DNA of 64,000 bases from Rusavskia elegans (taxonomy: Eukaryota; Ascomycota; Lecanoromycetes; Teloschistales; Teloschistaceae), in the NCBI GenBank assembly GCA_011316305.1, contig SAUG01000009.1, forward strand, positions 372,001 through 436,000, in the 5' to 3' direction. Positions 48,811-61,696 of the stretch are shown here, one piece after another. The position numbers and the translations under genes are program-made. Positions within the stretch are counted from its first letter, which is position 1; the number at the start of each line of letters is the position of its first letter. The notes under the pieces were generated by a model, which searched no databases, was not told where the DNA came from, and saw only the letters and a list, made by a program, of their open reading frames with translations.

Positions 48811-49633
48811 GTGGGATATCTTTATGTATATATGTGTTAGGGCGTTTGGATGTAGTTATGAGTAATGATATATATATGTGCGGGTAATCAATCATTCGGC
48901 CTTTTTGAACCTGGTCTTTCACGATTTTAATGCTAGTGGCACGAACCGGACTACCCTGAAGCTTCTCTTGTGATATTAATCCGCCTTGCTCAATTCAAAT
49001 GGGAGCGACTTTTCACCTCGAGTTCATTCAATCATCTGGTTCCCAGTCCCCGCACCATTTATCATACATATCTCCTCAATCTGAAATAAACCGATTTACA
49101 TTTACCGGTATGTTCGAAAGCCTCGCTATGTACAGCTGCCCATGTCATTGGACAACAGCGATAATGATACGAAATGAGGAGAGAGAGTCAAAGAAAACGA
49201 TGACCCATGTTGGCTTGCTCGAAAGTACACGATGATATCAGGGATAGAGTCCCACATTAGCAGAAGAAACAAAGGGTAAGGAGGTGACAAACAAAAAATC
49301 ACAATCCCATGAAATCGCCGGCGCAATTGTGCAAAAAATGAAGGCTTGGATTTGGTATACAAATGCTGCTCAAAGACTGCGGGAGCAACCGGTGCTCTAT
49401 CGCTCGCTATCCGCCATGCAATAATGCCGCACGTTTCGAAGATGAGAGAGAGGTAGATAGAGTATCGTCGCCTGGTGGATATTCATCGAGGTCTGTGTCT
49501 CCCAACATGCTTTCCCCACTCTGCATCCCTTGATCCCCACCAGACATGAAAGATGCAAAAAACCACCAGGAGTATCCAGCATCACACCCACCGCCTTCCC
49601 ATTGAACACGTCATGCATGACGCCGGCTACTCC
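48811..49633. other. Intergenic region; no gene seen
   Basis: This is a convergent spacer between the GH93-like gene and the secreted protein gene. Only short open frames are present. Confidence 0.6.
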
Positions 49634-50368
49634 TTATGCCTGGGCTCTATCTTCCGCCCCGGCCCCACCAGCCTCATTAACGGCTTGCTCGTTGGTTTGC
49701 GTCGCGTTTTCCGCTTGGGCCTGCAAGAGTTGCTGCCGTTTTATATCGTTTTGGGAGAATCCCGTCGACGGGTCCCCGAAACAGTTTGCCGTCGCCGGCG
49801 GGTCGACTGAATGATACAAGGCCATTGGGGAAACGACGTATGCAGGATAAGCCGGATTGAACGTTTCGCCCTGGAAGACGTTCGTGACATTGGGAAGCTG
49901 CTTGAGGTTGACGGTCCCGACATTGTACGGGGGTTTGATGCAGCTCAGGACCAGGGGTTGGTAGATCTGGTTCAAGCAACGGCGGTAATTTGGAACGGGG
50001 GCGCCGGCAATATCGGTGGAGAGGTAGACGCCCACTCGACACGGAGAACCCCCCTGCTCCCGGTCCCCTGTCCAGTGCCACTCTCCGGTTGTCAATGTGC
50101 CAAGAGCCACTCTCATACACATCTGTGCCGCGGACTTGGCGCACTGATCCAGTGTGATGGTCCGAGTGACGGCCGAATCTGAGCCGCAGACGATCCCGTA
50201 GGGTCCAGCACCGGGGACAATGGACGAAAAGCACGTGTTGAAGCCTGCATCTCCCTGGTGATTAAAGGGACCACATGCGTCAGTACCCGGCGATGCGGGT
50301 GGTGGGAGAGGGGCCACGACGAAGAGGGCGAAGTAGAGGCAGGAGAGTACAGTCTGGAGGCTGAACAT
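49634..50368 (-). CDS. Secreted protein of unknown function
   Basis: A single exon encodes 244 residues. The N-terminus is a signal peptide (MFSLQTVLSCLYFALFVVA) followed by a Pro-rich cleavage region. The mature part holds about nine cysteines, spaced in DACGPFNHQGDAGFNTC, YGIVCGS, LDQCAKSAAQMCM, GGSPCRVGVYLS, RRCLNQIY and LSCIKPPYN, suggesting disulphide bonds. One N-glycosylation sequon is NVTN. The C-terminal 45 residues are low-complexity (Gln, Ala, Glu, Asn). I do not recognise a named family. It is likely extracellular or wall-associated. Confidence 0.75.
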   Translation of the reverse strand: MFSLQTVLSCLYFALFVVAPLPPPASPGTDACGPFNHQGDAGFNTCFSSIVPGAGPYGIVCGSDSAVTRTITLDQCAKSAAQMCMRVALGTLTTGEWHWTGDREQGGSPCRVGVYLSTDIAGAPVPNYRRCLNQIYQPLVLSCIKPPYNVGTVNLKQLPNVTNVFQGETFNPAYPAYVVSPMALYHSVDPPATANCFGDPSTGFSQNDIKRQQLLQAQAENATQTNEQAVNEAGGAGAEDRAQA

Positions 50369-51509
50369 GTTGATTTGTGGTTGTGGGAAAGATCAATAGA
50401 TCGGAGATATACCACTAACAGGAAGGGGGGATGTTCACGGGTACCAAGAAGCGTTGTGCAATCGAAATAGCATGGTGCATAAGTGTAAGTGACAGACAAG
50501 ACGAATGGCCACAGCTGGAGGGAAAGAGCAAGCAGTGAGGGAAGACATACATAGATACCGTTGGTCATATGAGAGGTGAATAATAATGAGACGTAGTGCA
50601 AGGCAATGCCATGTTTGCCGCACCTGCTGCCGACCTACGCTTAAAGATCCGCTGTAATTAGGCTTCTCGGTGATACGAAACCGTCTCCCTTGTTGCTGGG
50701 GGATGATCTGATTGAAGGATGCGACTCGTCCGAGAGATCTGCTGGATGCGGCGAGCAACGACTGGCTATGCGCATAGATCGCGTAAACATCCCACGCCGG
50801 GAATGGGATTATTTTAGATACATTTCCCCAGACATGTTAATTGCATCGCAGCAATGGCGTCAGCTGGTATGGTATACTCCTCCTCGAAACCCGGGATGAA
50901 GGAATATTGTGAATCGCTCGCCCGCAAGTTGAAAAAATGCAGCCGAAACAGACGTAGAAGCAGTTCACACCTGGTCCTTACCAACTACTAAGAGAAGCGA
51001 TAACCGCATTGGCCAAAACACACGAAAAAAACAGTGCTGCTCAAATGTGGCTAGAAAGGTAACGGCTGAAACGGTAGAGTAGACGATAGAAGGGTACCTC
51101 TCGACGGGCAGGAACCTGCATCGGCTGTCCACCAAAGTCTGCCATAGCAACATATAAGCATGCACCTACGAGTAAGCTTTCTTCGTGCCATCTACTAAAC
51201 TTGGTAACATTACATATGTGCTTGCACTGGAGCTCTCCTCCATGGAAGTTGTGGCTGGGTGTCGGCCGCTGTGTCGATTGCCCTACCTGCCGACTGATGG
51301 GTAATGGCACAGAGTCAGAGCCGATGTCCATTGTGGACGGGAGACGGTTATCCTTCAGTCATCATCCTTCAGTCAGAAGCCAGTCTTGCCCATGTGACCA
51401 CCACAACACCCAGCAGCTGTCTTGCTAATCATCGTATCCAGACAGCAATGTGTGGACACGGGCTATCAAACATGCGTCGGCGTCGCAAGTGGACACTCGT
51501 AAGCGTGGA
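50369..51509. other. Intergenic region; no gene seen
   Basis: Open frames here lack ATG starts or any domain. It contains the promoter of the secreted protein gene and the 3' flank of the release-factor-like gene. Confidence 0.6.
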
Positions 51510-52079
51510 TCAGGTCTCGGATTTGCGGGCGTCCACGGAGGCCGTCTTGTCCTTTGTATCCTCCATGTCTTGGTCGAAGGGTAGTTGGTCCTGGTTCGAG
51601 GGGTCGTTCTGAGTCCGATGTTTCCGCCGTGCCTTCTTCGCCTTACTCGCTTTCTTCTTCCTCTGGGTTTCGGATTTCAGCGCCGTTCTGCTCTCCAAGC
51701 CCTTTTCGGCGTCCTCCAACTTATCAGCAAGCAGTCGGCGGGCAATGGAACGGTTCTGAGACCTCGATCGAGTAGCTTGCGATTTGACTACCATTCCGGT
51801 GGGAAGATGTTTCAGCTGCACGGCCGAAGATGTTTTGTTCTGGATGCGAATATCTCAGTCGGTCGGGCATTGGTCATGAGTGGGGATCGAGCGTACAATC
51901 TTCTGTCCTCCAGGACCGCTGCCTTTCAGGAAGCTTTCTTGAATATCATCCTCCGATATTACGATACGAGGAGGTAATTGAGCTGCTAGTCGGCGGACAC
52001 CGATACTTCCAGGTGTCCCATGGCGGCCAGGATTCGTAAATCGAGATAGCTGGAAGGCCGTGGTTCGGTGAAGAAGCAT
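51510..52079 (-). CDS. Mitochondrial GGQ release-factor-like protein (MTRFR/Pth4 type)
   Basis: Exons 51897-52079 and 51510-51839 join across a 57-bp intron at phase 0 to give 170 residues. The first about 39 residues are basic and lack acids, as in a mitochondrial targeting sequence. The RF-1 domain has the catalytic GGQ in SGPGGQKINKTSSAVQLKHL, followed by PTGMVVKSQATRSRSQNR. A Lys/Arg-rich C-terminal tail (RKKKASKAKKARRKHR) resembles the ribosome-binding tail of human MTRFR (C12orf65) and ArfB-type rescue factors. It lacks the stop-codon recognition domains of true release factors. The likely role is hydrolysis of peptidyl-tRNA on stalled mitochondrial ribosomes. Confidence 0.88.
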
Positions 52080-52506
52080 ACTGAGCCGTTCACATCCTGG
52101 ATATGTCCTTCCCACTCCAATCTAGCAGGAAGCATGTACAATGTCAGTCAACGAGATTGATTGATGCCACGATGCCGGGGTTACACCGATGTACAGTAAA
52201 CAGCAGAGATGATTCGGAAGCAGCAGGATATATCTGTGGTGATACGTGCTTGATTACATAAGCTTATATCGGCCAGTCGGCGAATCTAAAAACTTGAGGC
52301 TCTTTTTGGTCGTCGACCGTTGACTTAGCCAGTATAATACTCTACCTTGGAACTTGCGGAGGCTGACCGCACTGCTCCACCTTGGCTTAGTCAAAGTCAG
52401 CATCCGAGTTCATAGACTAATGTGTCTATCAACCTCCAGCCTTTCACCAGTCGCCGATCTCTAAACACTGACGAAACCCGCTCCTCCGCTGAACTCCGCC
52501 TGGAAC
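52080..52506. promoter_or_regulatory. Divergent promoter of the GGQ-protein and SPT small-subunit genes
   Basis: This 427-bp region separates the two start codons. No specific site could be assigned. Confidence 0.5.
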
Positions 52507-52924
52507 ATGAGCTACACATCCTCTCTTCTCCGGTGGCTTCAACGCAAACGCTATCAATATGAGGTCACCTTCTCTCTTTACATGCTCACTCCCACTGAAA
52601 AGTTCATCTTCAGTACGCCTTGCCTCTTACGCATCTCCGCGTCTTCCTACCATCTAGCCCCTGTCTTGATTGCAGCGGAACCATGATCTTAGCCGTAACT
52701 GACCCTTTTCGCCGCCTGCAGATTCATTCCTATTTCTCTTCATATCCATGATCATAATCGCCGCCTCACTATACCTGCCAGAACACATCGTGAACATGTG
52801 GTATCGAGCCTGGTTTTACTACGCTGGGGACGATACCGCTCCTGCGACAGCCAAGTCAACGACTATGGGCACGAACAATGGAGGTGTGGCTGGAGGAGGC
52901 TATCAACACATGGATGAGCTATGA
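52507..52924 (+). CDS. Small subunit of serine palmitoyltransferase (ssSPT-like)
   Basis: Exons 52507-52612 and 52722-52924 join across a 109-bp intron (GTACGC donor, CTGAC branch, GCAG acceptor) to give 102 residues. The core YEVTFSLYMLTPTEKFIFNS, followed by a membrane helix (FLFLFISMIIIAASLYL) and PEHIVNMWYRAWFYY, matches the ssSPT pattern (short amphipathic lead, one or two helices, conserved Pro before the second). These subunits activate the Lcb1/Lcb2 enzyme that starts sphingolipid synthesis in the ER. The C-terminal 40 residues are Gly/Thr-rich and poorly conserved. Neither exon is long enough to stand out as an open frame. Confidence 0.88.
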
Positions 52925-53359
52925 ACATTACCCGAACATCACCTGCATTCTATGGCGTTGAAAGCGTAGGAGTTCGGGCTGGTGTGTCGGATCATTCGGG
53001 GCATCCAAAGATACGCTTGGAGTTGCGCTGTGGAAAAATATAGCAGCCGATGTTTTCCTGTCATCCAGACCGTGGGAAGGGACATGTTTCCACATCGCCC
53101 TATGTTCCCGTGACGACTTCAGCCAAGAGAAACTTTCGTTCGTCTGATCCTATCCTTCTCCAAATTGATCACCGAGTCTTATTGGGACTCTTGGGGTCTA
53201 TTTGACGCATGGAGCGTCTGGTGTTGTAGTGGCTCGATCTGCCGGAGAGTCCAGTAGAGTTTGAAAGCTTGGATGGCTTGCCAGGAACTCGAAAACCTAT
53301 TCAATAGTCCCCATCACACAATAATGATAATGGCTTCTAGCGAGCGTTTGGGGAGGACT
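52925..53359. other. Intergenic spacer
   Basis: This is the 3' flank of the SPT small-subunit gene and the candidate secreted-protein gene (convergent). No gene seen. Confidence 0.55.
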
Positions 53360-53626
53360 TCATTGTCGATCTATTGCTGCATTTGATCTTTCTTCGGGGT
53401 ACATGCAATGGCAGCTTTGCTCATGGTAGACTTGTCGGGCATTCGTAATCGCGAAATCGAAGCTTGAGCTGCAGCCCAAATATTCGTGTAGATCTGTACC
53501 ATGGATGGCGAATGTTGTCCGTTGATTAAAAGCTCCATTGGTTTCGGTACAAAGCTGAGGGGGTTCCGGATTGGTAGCACCGATGACAGTAAAGGCGTAG
53601 ACAATTATCATAGGGAGCCGATCCAT
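53360..53626 (-). CDS. Candidate small secreted cysteine-containing protein
   Basis: An 88-residue frame starts at the ATG at 53626. Residues 1-18 look like a signal peptide (MDRLPMIIVYAFTVIGA). The mature part has four cysteines (PQLCTET, YLGCSSS, QSCHCMY). No family is recognised. The frame is short and unspliced and could be fortuitous. Support comes only from the signal-like start, the cysteines and its position in a secreted-gene-rich stretch. Confidence 0.4.
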   Translation of the reverse strand: MDRLPMIIVYAFTVIGATNPEPPQLCTETNGAFNQRTTFAIHGTDLHEYLGCSSSFDFAITNARQVYHEQSCHCMYPEERSNAAIDRQ

Positions 53627-56057
53627 CTTGAGATCGGTCTGACATATTTTCCGTACCTGGATTAATTGGCTGACGTAAAGTAAAGATGTGTGGCTCTTGT
53701 TTTTTGTCAGAATCTGAGACTTGTCTGGTGAAACCCTTATTACTAAGGTGCGGTAGGGGGCCAACGAGGTCTGAACAGTCGAGTCTGGAGTCCAGGATGG
53801 CATGTAAATCTTGTGTAATCGATTGCCCTGTTGAGTGTGAAGGGTAGAGCAACTTCTTTGACGATGTAGTGTACCGCTTCAATCCCATAGTAAAAACCCT
53901 CATCATATATCAAGCATCTCGAAGGGCCATAGACCAGGACTTACATAAGATGCCATTTTTGCTAGCCCTTTGTCGTGTTCTTTCCTGAATTCTCGACCTC
54001 CATGTCAGTATCCAGACGAGTGATCTCAGACCGTGAATATCAGTCCCAGTAGCTGTCAATGCCGCTGACAAAGGCATTATTGAGCACTCCGCGTAAGGAA
54101 GTATACGAACTGCTCGGTGAGATTATGGTCAAACCTTGCGAGGAAAGTATTAGAGGACTGGGTGTGGAGGTTTTGAAGTATGCTCAGTCCTTGCCCGGTG
54201 AAGTCTCGTCGGGAAACCGATGAAAAGCAATAGGCTGAGAGAGCCCAGGCTTGTTATTGATTGGTCGAGTCCTAGCAGCATGCAGCTTGCTCACAACGGT
54301 CACTCCGTCTGCGCTGTGGCCACAGACCACATCATAGATGCTGCACGTGTCATACCAATCCGTGGCTCATATAAGTCGTTGGATACTACACCCCAAAGTC
54401 GAAGATTGTTTCGTGAGCATCCCGATACTACAATCGGCGGATCGAGCAGAAGTATCCCTTCAACTCGCGGGATGGGCATCCGATACCGCGTGGGATGGGA
54501 CAGGCATTGGTTCGCTCTGGTGATGGTTTCCATCCGACGGGTTCTCTGTGTGAAAGTGCTACGGGCGTTACGCAGTCCGATCAGGTTGGGAAGCGGCGAG
54601 GCCCAAGCGGTAGACCCAGCTGGCTAGCAGTCGAAGACTCAACGGCCCGGTCTATCGGATTGTTCGCCATGCCAACGGTGATCGGCTCTGACCAACGAAG
54701 GCCGAGTAAGCAGGGAGCTGGCTGATTGCCGAGCTTTGGCCCCTGTTACCGCCAGAATGGTAACACAAAAGTTCAGCCACGCCCGGATTGCCCTGCTAGA
54801 TCAAGCCTGATGCGCAGGATGCCAGGACAACCGTCGACGACGCTCGAACTTCTGACCTCTTCCTCTGCGTACCCCTTTGCTGTTGTTTTGTCATCGCCAC
54901 GACGTTCTTTCTGTCAAAAGGAACGTGTTCCACGTAGAGCAATCGATCGAGAGAAGAAAATGAAGGGAATGGAGAAGGGAGAAAGAAACGCGTCCTTGTT
55001 CTACCCTACCGATGATGGTCGAGCTGAGCAGCACCTGTGGCCCTGATGGAGTTTGCCCGCTTGACTTCCAGCAGCGGCAAGACGGGTCGAACGTCATGGG
55101 GTCTTGATTGGGACGTGAGAGGACGACCCAGACCAGCGAACCAGTGGTAATGTGTTGGTGCTCTCGAATCGTCTCTCAGCTTGGGTCGAACCTTCGGTAG
55201 GTGAGAGTCGTTCGTGGATTTCCAAAGAGACTGTTGCTGGCAAGTGCTTGCAGCAGGCGGACGATGCCACTTTGCACACTTCGATGGAAGGCACGAGGCA
55301 CCTTTCCCTGTTTCCCCCTTTTCCTTGGAGATGGCTAGCACACGATGACTGTCTGTTGTATGCATCATCGGTGAGGGCCGCGCCAGTTGTTAGAACGCCT
55401 CACCCACTACCCAGCCAGGGAAAAGGTTGTGGCGCAACGGCGCGTCAGCTAAATCGATCTCTGTTACGCCTTGCTGATCATGCAGCGAATGCCTAGGTTC
55501 TCCTTCGACCGTGGCAGGATGTTGCTACCAACGGACGGCAGACCAAAAGAGGACATGTGTCGCGAAGGCGTCCTCCAGGCCTTCGGGCGAAGCAGCGACG
55601 GTCCACTGGGCGAGGGCAGATGGGTTGGACCAAGTACCAGACCGTTCCCAGTTGGTCAGGGGAAGACGACAAATGGTACGACGATCGCTGCAGCAAGAAT
55701 CCTTCCACCCGGGTCCTCGCCAATCTGGGGGCAGTCGTGGCGGCGTTATTCCACTCGTGTGCTCCTCAGATTCGCCGAGTGCCACGGCGTAATGTGCGGC
55801 CGGGACGGTAGCCTCGGATTGCCAGTGCATTGGCGTGGGTCAGGAGGGTTGGGAGAAAGCGACTACTGCATGTCACGGCCACCAGCTGCAGGAGATTGAA
55901 CGCTTCTGGCTTCCAGCGGTGTTGGTCCTCATCGACGTGATTGGACCTCTCCCTGCTGCTGAAGGACGACATGATTTGTGTTTTCATTTCTACGTACGTA
56001 CCAGGCCGACTGGGCGTTTCGGCATCCAACAGGCCCGAGGATACTAAAGGAAGCAGT
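53627..56057. other. 2.4-kb stretch with no confident gene
   Basis: Many overlapping open frames are found in both strands, none with a convincing domain, start and splice pattern. A reverse-strand frame at 54,300-54,533 has a WD40-like phrase (PIVVSGCSRNNLRLWGV), and could be a fragment of a decayed WD-repeat gene. The base composition is normal, so this is not RIP debris. Confidence 0.5.
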
Positions 56058-58124
56058 ATGGATGGCAACATGAGCGATTATGGTGCCCTTTGGATTCCTG
56101 GAATGGACCACACTTCCTCCTGTGCATCCACTAAACCATGGGAACGGTCCGTACAAAACACCTCCTTGATTACATCCCAGCAGCGAGATCTAACTAACGC
56201 GTATCAAAGCAACTCTGTTGCGATCTGTTCAACTCTCTGAATGGCCCTTCCTCGCTTGGTGGACAAGATGCCAGGTAGGCGGCCACCATCGACAATCAAG
56301 AAGTCCTACCGCTGATCTAAATCTAGGGACCTGGGCCAGACCCTCATCGTTCTTCTCGACTACCACCAAGACCCTTTGACAATCCGATCACTTTTCCATG
56401 ATCCCGGCATCGGCAGTGTGATTGTCACATGCTCAGATGTGCCAGGTGGGAGAAGTCTATCCTCCAGTCTGTGGATATGACATGGCTGATTTGAGCCTCT
56501 AGACTTGGACCGCATTGCTACTTTGATCAGCCAGCTCCAGCACTTTGCCCGAGAGGCCAAGCATGACCAACCGCTCACGATAGGCTTGAAACAGGAAGGA
56601 GCGTTGGTACGCAGCCATTTCCTTTTCTTCGTGCAAGGCGTAAATTCCTACTTTGTATTTCCAAGGGTATCAACTTCCGCTGTGGGCATGAGGATTTGCG
56701 CCAGTCTTTTTGCTTTTGAAGGAAAAGCGTTGAGGGCGTAGAAGAAGAGTTGATCCGATCGGCTGCAGTATGATTTCCTCGGATTAGGACAAACTCGATA
56801 TCCATCTCCGTTGAGCCTTGCGGCTGGACACTCGACTGAGTCGATTTATCAAGTTGGCTCAGCCATTGGGAAAGAGCTTGCATCCATCGGGGTCAACTGG
56901 ATCTTTACGCCGACTCTCGATCTGCTATCCGACATCACGGAGCCTCTGAGTGCATCTCAAACGTTTGGCAGCAATGCTACGGCGGCGACCGAATATGCCA
57001 TAGCTCTCATCCGAGGTCTAGCAGCCGAGGCCGTCTCAGCATGCTCGAACGCGCATCCTCCCGGAGCGGTACTTGAAATCTTCAGATCTCAGGAAAACCA
57101 TGAGTTTGCGGACGATTTCAACGAACATTCGGACACCTCGGAGTTCCTCCCCATCGCCACCGTCATAGCCCGGTATCCTCGAAACAGCATGCAATTCGGT
57201 GCTGCGATCCATGATTTCCCCAATCCTGAACAGTCGGCACAGTCCATCCGCGCCGCCTGCGAGATGATACTTCGCAACAAGTGTGGATACCGGGGCCCTA
57301 CGGTTTCCAGCCTTGCAGAAACTCCGGAAGATGCGAGCGTGTGTGCTAAACATGCACCGCTTTTGACTATCTTATCTGGCCTGGATATGTTGAGGTTGCC
57401 GGAGGACCCTGAAGCACGAGACGCAAGCTTATCGATCCTGAAAGCTGCGGTGGCATCGAATGTTCTACCATCTTCAACTGTGTCGGCAGCGGCAGCGCGT
57501 GTGGCCTCGTTCAAAACCCAATTTCTCAATTGGGACCGAGTACTCAATCGGCAACCGCCCGAGTTACCCCTGACGACTGCTCCAGACCCCCTCGCTCAGC
57601 GGGTCTTCCGCGCTTCAACGACCGCCATATCATCGAGTCCTTCCCCCTTGCTAGGTCTTGCTCCCAATTCCGTGGTGGTCTTACTTACGCCGCAAGTTCA
57701 CCGCAGATATCCCAACTCGCCCTCTGACCCGTTCGAACCCCTTGGCCAGGCTCTCTCTCGCTCGTTCCCCCGCACCAGACACGTTGCTTACAACCTGGCG
57801 GAAGGTCTCACCGGAACTCATCTTCCGTTCCTTCAGCGTGCTGCAACGATCGTCTTGGTCCTGTGTAATCAGAGCAGTGCCTATATCGAGAGCCAGGACG
57901 AATTCGTTGGAGCGTTGCGGAATGCCATGCGTGCACGAGACGCCATGCCCGTCCAGCAGAGACCGAGGAAGATTGTCATCGGGGCCGGTGATCCGAGAGA
58001 CCTCCGAGATGCTTTCGAAGGCTGGTGGGCGGTATGTTGTTACGAGTTTTCCAAGGGAGCGTTGGAGGCAGCCGCAGAAGTAGTGCTGGGGGAAAGGCAG
58101 GCAACGGGGAGATTACCGGCGTGA
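56058..58124 (+). CDS. GH3-fold protein without catalytic residues (beta-N-acetylhexosaminidase-like pseudoenzyme)
   Basis: Five exons (56058-56150, 56210-56274, 56327-56445, 56504-56607, 56769-58124) join in frame to 578 residues, a normal length for fungal GH3 hexosaminidase-like proteins. Family landmarks are RDLGQTLIVLLDYHQ, GIGSVIVTCSDV, DQPLTIGLKQEGAL, YQVGSAIGKELASIGVNW, and a C-terminal domain ending LGERQATGRLPA. Catalytic motifs are gone: the DQE(N)G loop reads KQEGA, the KHFPGHG loop reads CSNAHPPGA, the DSH strand reads EHSDTSE, and the nucleophile motif SDCLEM reads SSLAET. The last exon keeps 452 open codons, so the gene is probably constrained, perhaps as a sugar-binding or regulatory protein. 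Exon 1 and the 161-bp last intron are the least certain parts. Confidence 0.75.
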
Positions 58125-59178
58125 AGTACATACTCTGAGAAACATACTTTCTTTTGACTTTCTATTCAGGTTCCAACTCCGTTGGAATATGTAGTCGACA
58201 TTTCCCTGCCCTCCGCTGGATTCCCCGCTCACTACCTTAACACCTTACTTTTAGTCTGTAAAATCATGAACACATATTTCGCTTCCATTGTTGTACCACC
58301 TTCCCTTCATAGCTATCATCTTCGCTGCAATAAAAAGACATCTCCCATTCTCCCATCAACACCCACAGTCGATCAAATAGATAACGTGAGCCACCCCGTA
58401 GCTCGCCCCCAAACGCCCGTCAGCGTGACTATTCCAGAAAGTATCACTCGATCCAATTGAATTACGATATATATACAAAATACAACCCACTCCACTCCTT
58501 CAAGCCAAGGCGTGATCCAAGGAAACGAAGAGATGACGAAGACGAGTGAGGTTGCATTGCAGTCTTACTGAGTAGTTTGTAGCCGGTAGTACCTTTGGTG
58601 TACAATGCAGAGGCAGAGCATCTGATCTGAGTGATCATCGAAGCATCAGATGCCTAATTTACCGCACAAAGGGAAGGAATATATACTGGGGCAATTGAGG
58701 GTTGCGGTTAGACTCGTGCTACGAGTGGCGAATGCTTGATGGTCAAGGTACTGTGACGCTGCGGTACGTTGCCTTGCAAGGGGAAGATGGGCCAGTCCAG
58801 AGAATGGGGGAGAGGACCCAATGAGGCAGGAAAAGGAAAAAGTGCATGGACAACAAAGATCTCCTTTCTGTGCCAGTCGCCATCGTGCCAATCTAGTTGA
58901 AAAGAAGACTAAAAGCTATCTTTGCCTGCCCAAAATCCGCTACAGCAATTCGCCGAGGGTCTAAAGAATCCTGTTGTGTAGTAGGATAACACCATTCTCG
59001 TTCTCAGCCACATTTTTTCTGCTCTCGTTTCGAGGTCGGAAAGTTCATGATAATATGACCTGAATGCTCGCTTGCACGACCCGAAAAACAGCCTATCAAG
59101 ACACGCAGGGAGAGTCGTATGAGGGAGCTTCATTGCATTAGCCCGACAATAGCAACTCTTCGGAAATGCCGACACACT
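58125..59178. other. Intergenic region; no gene seen
   Basis: This is a convergent spacer between the GH3-like gene and actin. Only short unconvincing frames are present; it contains the long actin 3' flank. Confidence 0.6.
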
Positions 59179-60708
<1,530 letters not shown>

Positions 60709-61696
60709 GGCGGCGACTGAAGTGTAGGTGGTGTAGTTTAGGGTGAGGGATGAGGTCGATGTAGGACAGGTAACGAAGGGCTTCTCGTTGCGAGAGATGC
60801 GAGGAAGTCAAAAACAAGTGGACAACGAGGATGGTTGGGAGGTGCCGTCAATGGTGGCAGGGTTGATGGTCGGCCGTTGAAATTGTGGGTTGAAGCGGCA
60901 AGCGAGACTGCTAATTTTTAGTTGAGGCCCGTCGCTGGAATTGTTGCCGCCTTTTCGATCTTGACTTCACTCTAGCAGTCTTATGGATTCATATGACCCT
61001 TTACAAACATCTATCAATTGCTGCTTATATAATTCACTCCTGTCTGTATGCGTCAGCTCAAGCAGGCAGCACTGTTGTACACCTGGGTAATTGTTTATTT
61101 ACGCGCGTCGTCGGTCCTTCCTTTCCCAAGGCAGCAATTGGTGATCGCTGTTACCAGGTGCTGACCAATACAACGATCTACTCCTGTCTTTTCGGAGCAG
61201 CTGTGGATTTCAGGGGAATTGGAAGTCAGCTTCACAGCAGATGAACATGTCTAGCCTGGAATGGATGGCGGGGCGGAGGAATGCCCGCCACATGGGGTGG
61301 GGTTGCGAAAGATATTCCAATTCGCCATCAATTATATTATTTTTCTGGATATTCGTAGCTTATCTGGCACAGTTATCGAGCTTGTCCATGCGCATACAGA
61401 GTACATCCCGATATCCCCTCGGCCGTTGTTGCACGTACAAGGAAGCTTTTCGAAGCCTATCGAAACTTCGATCCCCTTCGCCGAATCAAATCTCCTTGTT
61501 TCTTTCTATTTCACTTCCTTTTATGCGCCTCCTGACTTCTCTCCTCCGTGCAGATTAACGATCTAAAGATTCTCAACGACTAGTTTCCCTTACTTCGTAC
61601 GGCCGAACTGACTTCCTCAGCCTGATCAAATCCGCCATCTCTCATAATAATTCTGTTCATTACCACCATTCCGCGACAGAATCTGACACGGCGGTC
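60709..61696. promoter_or_regulatory. Divergent ACT1/FES1 promoter region
   Basis: This 988-bp region has no gene. Pyrimidine-rich tracts (for example TTTCTTTCTATTTCACTTCC near 61,500) upstream of FES1 fit fungal promoters and 5' UTRs of expressed genes. No specific factor site is claimed. Confidence 0.5.

Noticed and set aside
50435..50758. 107-codon reverse-strand frame resembling a mitochondrial presequence
   Set aside because: It starts at TTG, has no ATG and no domain.
55471..55899. 142-codon forward frame
   Set aside because: It overlaps several equally long frames on both strands and shows no protein-like conservation pattern.
58182..58460. 92-codon forward frame after the GH3-like gene
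   Set aside because: It is low-complexity and without a domain, and it lies in the 3' flank.
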